A DNA stretch of 64,000 nt from Methanonatronarchaeales archaeon (GTDB taxonomy: Archaea > Halobacteriota > Methanonatronarchaeia > JAANXF01). The notes beneath the pieces were generated by a model. It searched no databases and had not been told where the DNA came from. It worked only from the letters and a program-made list of their open reading frames with translations. Both the position numbers and the translations under genes were made by a program. This document shows positions 61,436 through 64,000 of this stretch, in pieces (position 1 is the stretch's first letter; the number at the start of each line of letters is the position of its first letter). The DNA lies in assembly GCA_018263395.1 (NCBI GenBank), contig JAANXF010000013.1:1-64000 (forward strand). Reading direction: 5' to 3'.

Positions 61436-62062
61436 CTACACCGATGCCCCGCTCTTGAGAAGTGCCTTCAGGTTTTCCCTGTCGTCCACGCGCGTGACGC
61501 CGAACCTGAGGGTGCCGCCGCCCCGGGTACCCCTCGCGGAGATCGCCGCAGGGATAATCCTCTTCACGTTCGGGTGATGCGCAACCTCGATCAGGAGTTT
61601 CGTGCCGTCGCCTCCACCGACCACTGAGATGTGTGACCCGCCGAACTTGCTTCCTGGCGAGGCCTCGACCTCGTCCAGGGGCGCCGCGCCGGACAGCTCC
61701 GCCTTCACGCCCCCGAAGAGGTCACCGCACAGCCGTACGACTTCGAGGGAGGTTATCGACCTCAGCTCCTTAACCGCGTCCCTCGGTCCCCCGACGTACA
61801 CCCTGTCGGGTCTCCTGCGGTACAGCAGCTCCTCGACCAGTGAGACGTGGTTGCGGAAGGCCACCTGCCGCTCCCTTCTCTCCTCCCTCCGATACGACGC
61901 CGGGACCCTCTCTGCGGCGACCCGCTCCCCGTCCAGGTAGAACCTCACGTCCGCGAGGTCCTCCCCGAAAAGGACGGCCGCCGCCTCCGCGTTCCTCTCC
62001 CCGCAGACGAGGCAGAGGTCCCCGGGCCGCTCCAGCGGAAAGCCGCAGAAGGAACAGTTCAC
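61436..62062 (-). CDS. Zinc-ribbon protein, DUF2103/COG4031-like
   Basis: 208 residues. CSFCGFPLERPGDLCLVCGERNAE is a clear zinc ribbon. The C-terminal KFGGSHISVVGGGDGTKLLIEVAHHPNVKRIIPAAIS and GGTLRFGVTRVDD resembles the DUF2103 predicted metal-binding family. Function unknown. The 285 bases between it and bioY hold no supported gene. Confidence 0.7.
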   Translation of the reverse strand: MNCSFCGFPLERPGDLCLVCGERNAEAAAVLFGEDLADVRFYLDGERVAAERVPASYRREERRERQVAFRNHVSLVEELLYRRRPDRVYVGGPRDAVKELRSITSLEVVRLCGDLFGGVKAELSGAAPLDEVEASPGSKFGGSHISVVGGGDGTKLLIEVAHHPNVKRIIPAAISARGTRGGGTLRFGVTRVDDRENLKALLKSGASV

Positions 62063-62347
62063 CGGCTACACCCCTCGCATACCGTTTCACTGCCGTATCT
62101 CATCTATGTTATCCCGTTGTACGGAGTTCGGGCCTCCCAAGAATCCGCCCCGGCGCCGTGAAACCCACTTTTTTTTCCGGCTGCTCGATTTTCTCCGCGC
62201 CAGACCTCCCAGAGTTCGCGGGGTCCACAACCCGTGGATACGGTCACCTCCCCGAAGCCGGAGTGCTTCCGCCGAGCCGCCCCGTCCAGTTCACGGCGGG
62301 GGTCGTCGGACCCGAGGAGAGCCCGGAAGGGGGGTCCTGACCTTTTG

Positions 62348-62989
62348 CTATCGTCTCTCCGCGCCGTACCTCTCCTTGGGAAGGAGGGCCGTGGCGACGG
62401 CGGAGACCCCGAGCGCCTTTGCGACGTCCACGCCTATAAATGGAAGTACGCCGAGCAGGAAGGCCCTCTCCAGACCCAGGCCCACGCCATATGCCAGCCA
62501 GAGTGCCCCGCAGGCGTAGATCACCGCTACGCCGAGCAGGAAAGTCGGAACGAGGAACCGGGCCCTCCTGGCCTCGACGCTTGAATCGACTATCCATCCG
62601 ATGAGGAACGCGGCCAGCACGAAGCCGACTATGTAGCCGCCGGTTGCCCCGAAAATCACCTCGAGGCCTCCACTCGAGAAAATCGCCTCCCCCTCTCCCG
62701 GCGCGAACCACGGGATCCACGCCGCGCCGACGGCGGTGTAGACCACCTGGCTCAGGCCGCCCCAGGTCCCGCCGAGCACGACGGCACTGAGAAGCACGGC
62801 AAAGACCTGTCCCGTCACCGGGACCGGCGTGAATGGCAGGTAGAGCCTGACCTGTGCCGCCAGGCCCGTCAGGGCGGCGAACCCGACAGCCAGCCCGACC
62901 TTGTGCACCAGCTCAGCCTCGTACCTCCAGCTGTAGAAATCGCGACGCGCCCTCCTGTAACTCTCGACGACTTCTCCCGACATGTACAC
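62348..62989 (-). CDS. bioY: BioY-type biotin transporter substrate component
   Basis: 213 residues, six helices. LPFTPVPVTGQVFAVLLSAVVLGGTWGGLSQVVY is the BioY signature. The soluble N-terminal 30 residues are unusual in length. BioY usually works with BioMN or the ECF ATPase module; neither is in this window, although solo BioY can import biotin. No biotin synthesis genes are seen nearby. Confidence 0.92.
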   Translation of the reverse strand: MYMSGEVVESYRRARRDFYSWRYEAELVHKVGLAVGFAALTGLAAQVRLYLPFTPVPVTGQVFAVLLSAVVLGGTWGGLSQVVYTAVGAAWIPWFAPGEGEAIFSSGGLEVIFGATGGYIVGFVLAAFLIGWIVDSSVEARRARFLVPTFLLGVAVIYACGALWLAYGVGLGLERAFLLGVLPFIGVDVAKALGVSAVATALLPKERYGAERR

Positions 62990-63016
62990 ACCCGTAAACC
63001 TGGTTGAGATAAAAGT

Positions 63017-63205
63017 TTACGAGAGCGGTATTAAGCCTTTCTCCAGCAGAACCCCACTCGAGACGTAGTACACGATCAGGGCGTAACCGAGCAACAGCAC
63101 GGCGAGGCTTATACGGTACACCCAGGTAAAAAGCGCTATCTGCACCCCCGGTTCACCGAGCCTCTTCCCTGCAGCGCCGGCCAAATCGTCGAGGGACATC
63201 CTCAC
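63017..63205 (-). CDS. Small single-TM membrane protein
   Basis: 62 residues from GTG (63205); ATG at 63199 is an alternative. VQIALFTWVYRISLAVLLLGYALIVYYVSSG is one strong hydrophobic helix. AGAATAAAC about 20-30 bases upstream may be a TATA box. Downstream of atpD. No family recognised. Confidence 0.5.
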   Translation of the reverse strand: MRMSLDDLAGAAGKRLGEPGVQIALFTWVYRISLAVLLLGYALIVYYVSSGVLLEKGLIPLS

Positions 63206-63298
63206 GAAGACGCGTTTCTCCCCGTACTCATAGAGCGTCGAGTTTATTCTCCCGCGTTGCCCGGCTCCCCGCAGCGCCGCTCCACGGGTTACGGGGCC

Positions 63299-63913
63299 TC
63301 ACTCCTTTGCCCTCTTGATTCGGAAGATGGTCTCCCTCTCCATCTCCTCCAGACGGAAGTCGATGTAGTCCCTGGCCCCCTCGAGCTCGGGGATCACGTT
63401 GTACTCCAGGGCGTTCACCCTCCTCTTCGTCTTCTCTATTTCTTCCAGAAGCCGGTTCACCGCGGCGTTGATCTCTGCGGCCTCTATTATAGAGTTCATC
63501 AGGTTCTCGTAGGCCGTCACTGCTTCGTCTATCTTGCTGCTGGTTCCCATGACGCCGTACCCCCTCTCCATCAGGGGCTTCGACACGTCTTCGGCCTCCA
63601 TCTCCGGCACCCGTAGACCCATAACGTTCTTCATCTTCATGAAGAACCTGGGCCTCTTCTGTGCCGCGTAGGCCGTCGACTTCAGCTCTATGTCGCCCTC
63701 AACCGCCCTGGCCACGTTCAGCTTCCTCTGGGCATCCACGTACTCTTCCGTCAGCTGGGAACGCGCTCCCTTCGCCTTATCGAGGATTTTCTGGAACTCC
63801 AGGATCAGGCCGTCCCTCTTCATCTCGAGGAGGCCGTGCCCCCTCTTGGATAGCTCTATGCGGTCCTCGATTTCGAACAGGTTGGACCGGGTCGGCTTGA
63901 CGTCCTGCGTCAT
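63299..63913 (-). CDS. atpD: A-type ATP synthase subunit D
   Basis: 204 residues from MTQDVKPTRSNLFEI; the longer track ORF is not family-like before that. PTRSNLFEIEDRIELSKRGHGLLEMKRDGLI is the subunit D signature, and the rest is a long antiparallel coiled coil (RLLEEIEKTKRRVNALEYNVIPEL). It is the rotor shaft of the A1 part. The ATG overlaps the atpB stop, the normal archaeal order. Confidence 0.96.
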   Translation of the reverse strand: MTQDVKPTRSNLFEIEDRIELSKRGHGLLEMKRDGLILEFQKILDKAKGARSQLTEEYVDAQRKLNVARAVEGDIELKSTAYAAQKRPRFFMKMKNVMGLRVPEMEAEDVSKPLMERGYGVMGTSSKIDEAVTAYENLMNSIIEAAEINAAVNRLLEEIEKTKRRVNALEYNVIPELEGARDYIDFRLEEMERETIFRIKRAKE

Positions 63914-64000
63914 CTGGATTCCGGATGATACCTCTCTATGTGCTCCTCGTCGATTCTGATGAGTTCGTCGACCGGCAGCATGGAGAGGAGGTCCCACCCC
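63910..64000 (-). CDS. atpB: A-type ATP synthase subunit B, C-terminal end (partial)
   Basis: The minus strand reads GWDLLSMLPVDELIRI and then DEEHIERYHPESR and TGA, the typical end of subunit B (W.LLS.LP..EL.RI...YI.KYHP). The rest lies outside the window. The TGA overlaps the atpD ATG. Confidence 0.85.
   Translation of the reverse strand, partial: GWDLLSMLPVDELIRIDEEHIERYHPESR

Noticed and set aside
60891-61577. 228-residue plus-strand ORF
   Set aside because: Starts inside the DUF22-like gene in another frame and continues through non-coding DNA with Arg/Pro-rich composition.

Overview
This window is a piece of an archaeal, euryarchaeal-type chromosome. Marker genes are a TATA-binding protein, Orc1/Cdc6, HerA, glycerol-1-phosphate dehydrogenase (archaeal ether lipids), archaeal IMP cyclohydrolase PurO, AMP phosphorylase, the F420 genes cofD and cofE, an A-type ATP synthase, and a tRNA-Trp whose intron carries a box C/D guide. 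TATA boxes sit about 25-35 bases before several starts, and GTG and TTG starts are common. The proteins are strongly acidic and the DNA is GC-rich, which suggests a salt-in halophile. An aconitase-X type mevalonate route together with tetrahydromethanopterin-type cofactor genes argues against an ordinary haloarchaeon. I cannot name the lineage from sequence alone.

Layout. 1-4.3 kb: tRNA-Gly, then an AT-richer accessory island (zinc-finger protein, coiled-coil lipoprotein, surface protein) ending at a 5'-truncated DUF4349 gene. 4.7-10.2 kb: RNase H-like protein, luciferase-like oxidoreductase, two tRNA-Val genes, thioredoxin reductase with a small zinc ribbon, a broken MscS gene, a 3Fe-type ferredoxin and UPF0210. 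10.3-23.2 kb: tbp, a tRNA methyltransferase, an ACT protein, thrC, purO, herA-deoA, presenilin-like protease and orc1/cdc6. 23.3-28.4 kb: a PHP phosphoesterase, then a tightly overlapping leftward operon cofE-cofD-TIM barrel-CitG-like-DUF447-DmrX-like, which looks like a C1/redox cofactor operon. 28.6-32.8 kb: cation exchanger, HD hydrolase, ubiX-ubiD. 32.8-37.1 kb: accessory segment (DUF4268, DUF5678, nucleotidyltransferase, VapBC, a GH-like lipoprotein). 37.2-42.6 kb: both phosphomevalonate dehydratase subunits, phosphoesterase, CYTH, FKBP, UPF0179, egsA and tRNA-Trp. With the UbiD/UbiX pair this gives the distinctive steps of the archaeal mevalonate pathway, near egsA, which uses its products' lipid backbone.

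43-46.7 kb: an ABC exporter operon in which one permease is joined to a PrsW-like protease domain. 46.8-54.8 kb: a decayed region with a histidine-kinase pseudogene, truncated genes, an integrase remnant and a large S49 peptidase with a DUF4350-like tail. 55-61 kb: tRNA-His, an SDR, and the siroheme-dependent haem operon ahbA-ahbB-cysG/MET8-like-hemA-hemD, followed by a second S49 peptidase. 61-64 kb: DUF22-like protein, zinc-ribbon protein, BioY, a small membrane protein, atpD and the end of atpB.

Recurring theme: at least five loci carry frameshifts or stops (MscS, ABC permease, histidine kinase, a PD-(D/E)XK-like gene, a DUF8156-like gene) while long housekeeping genes are intact. No CRISPR array, rRNA gene or intact insertion sequence was seen.
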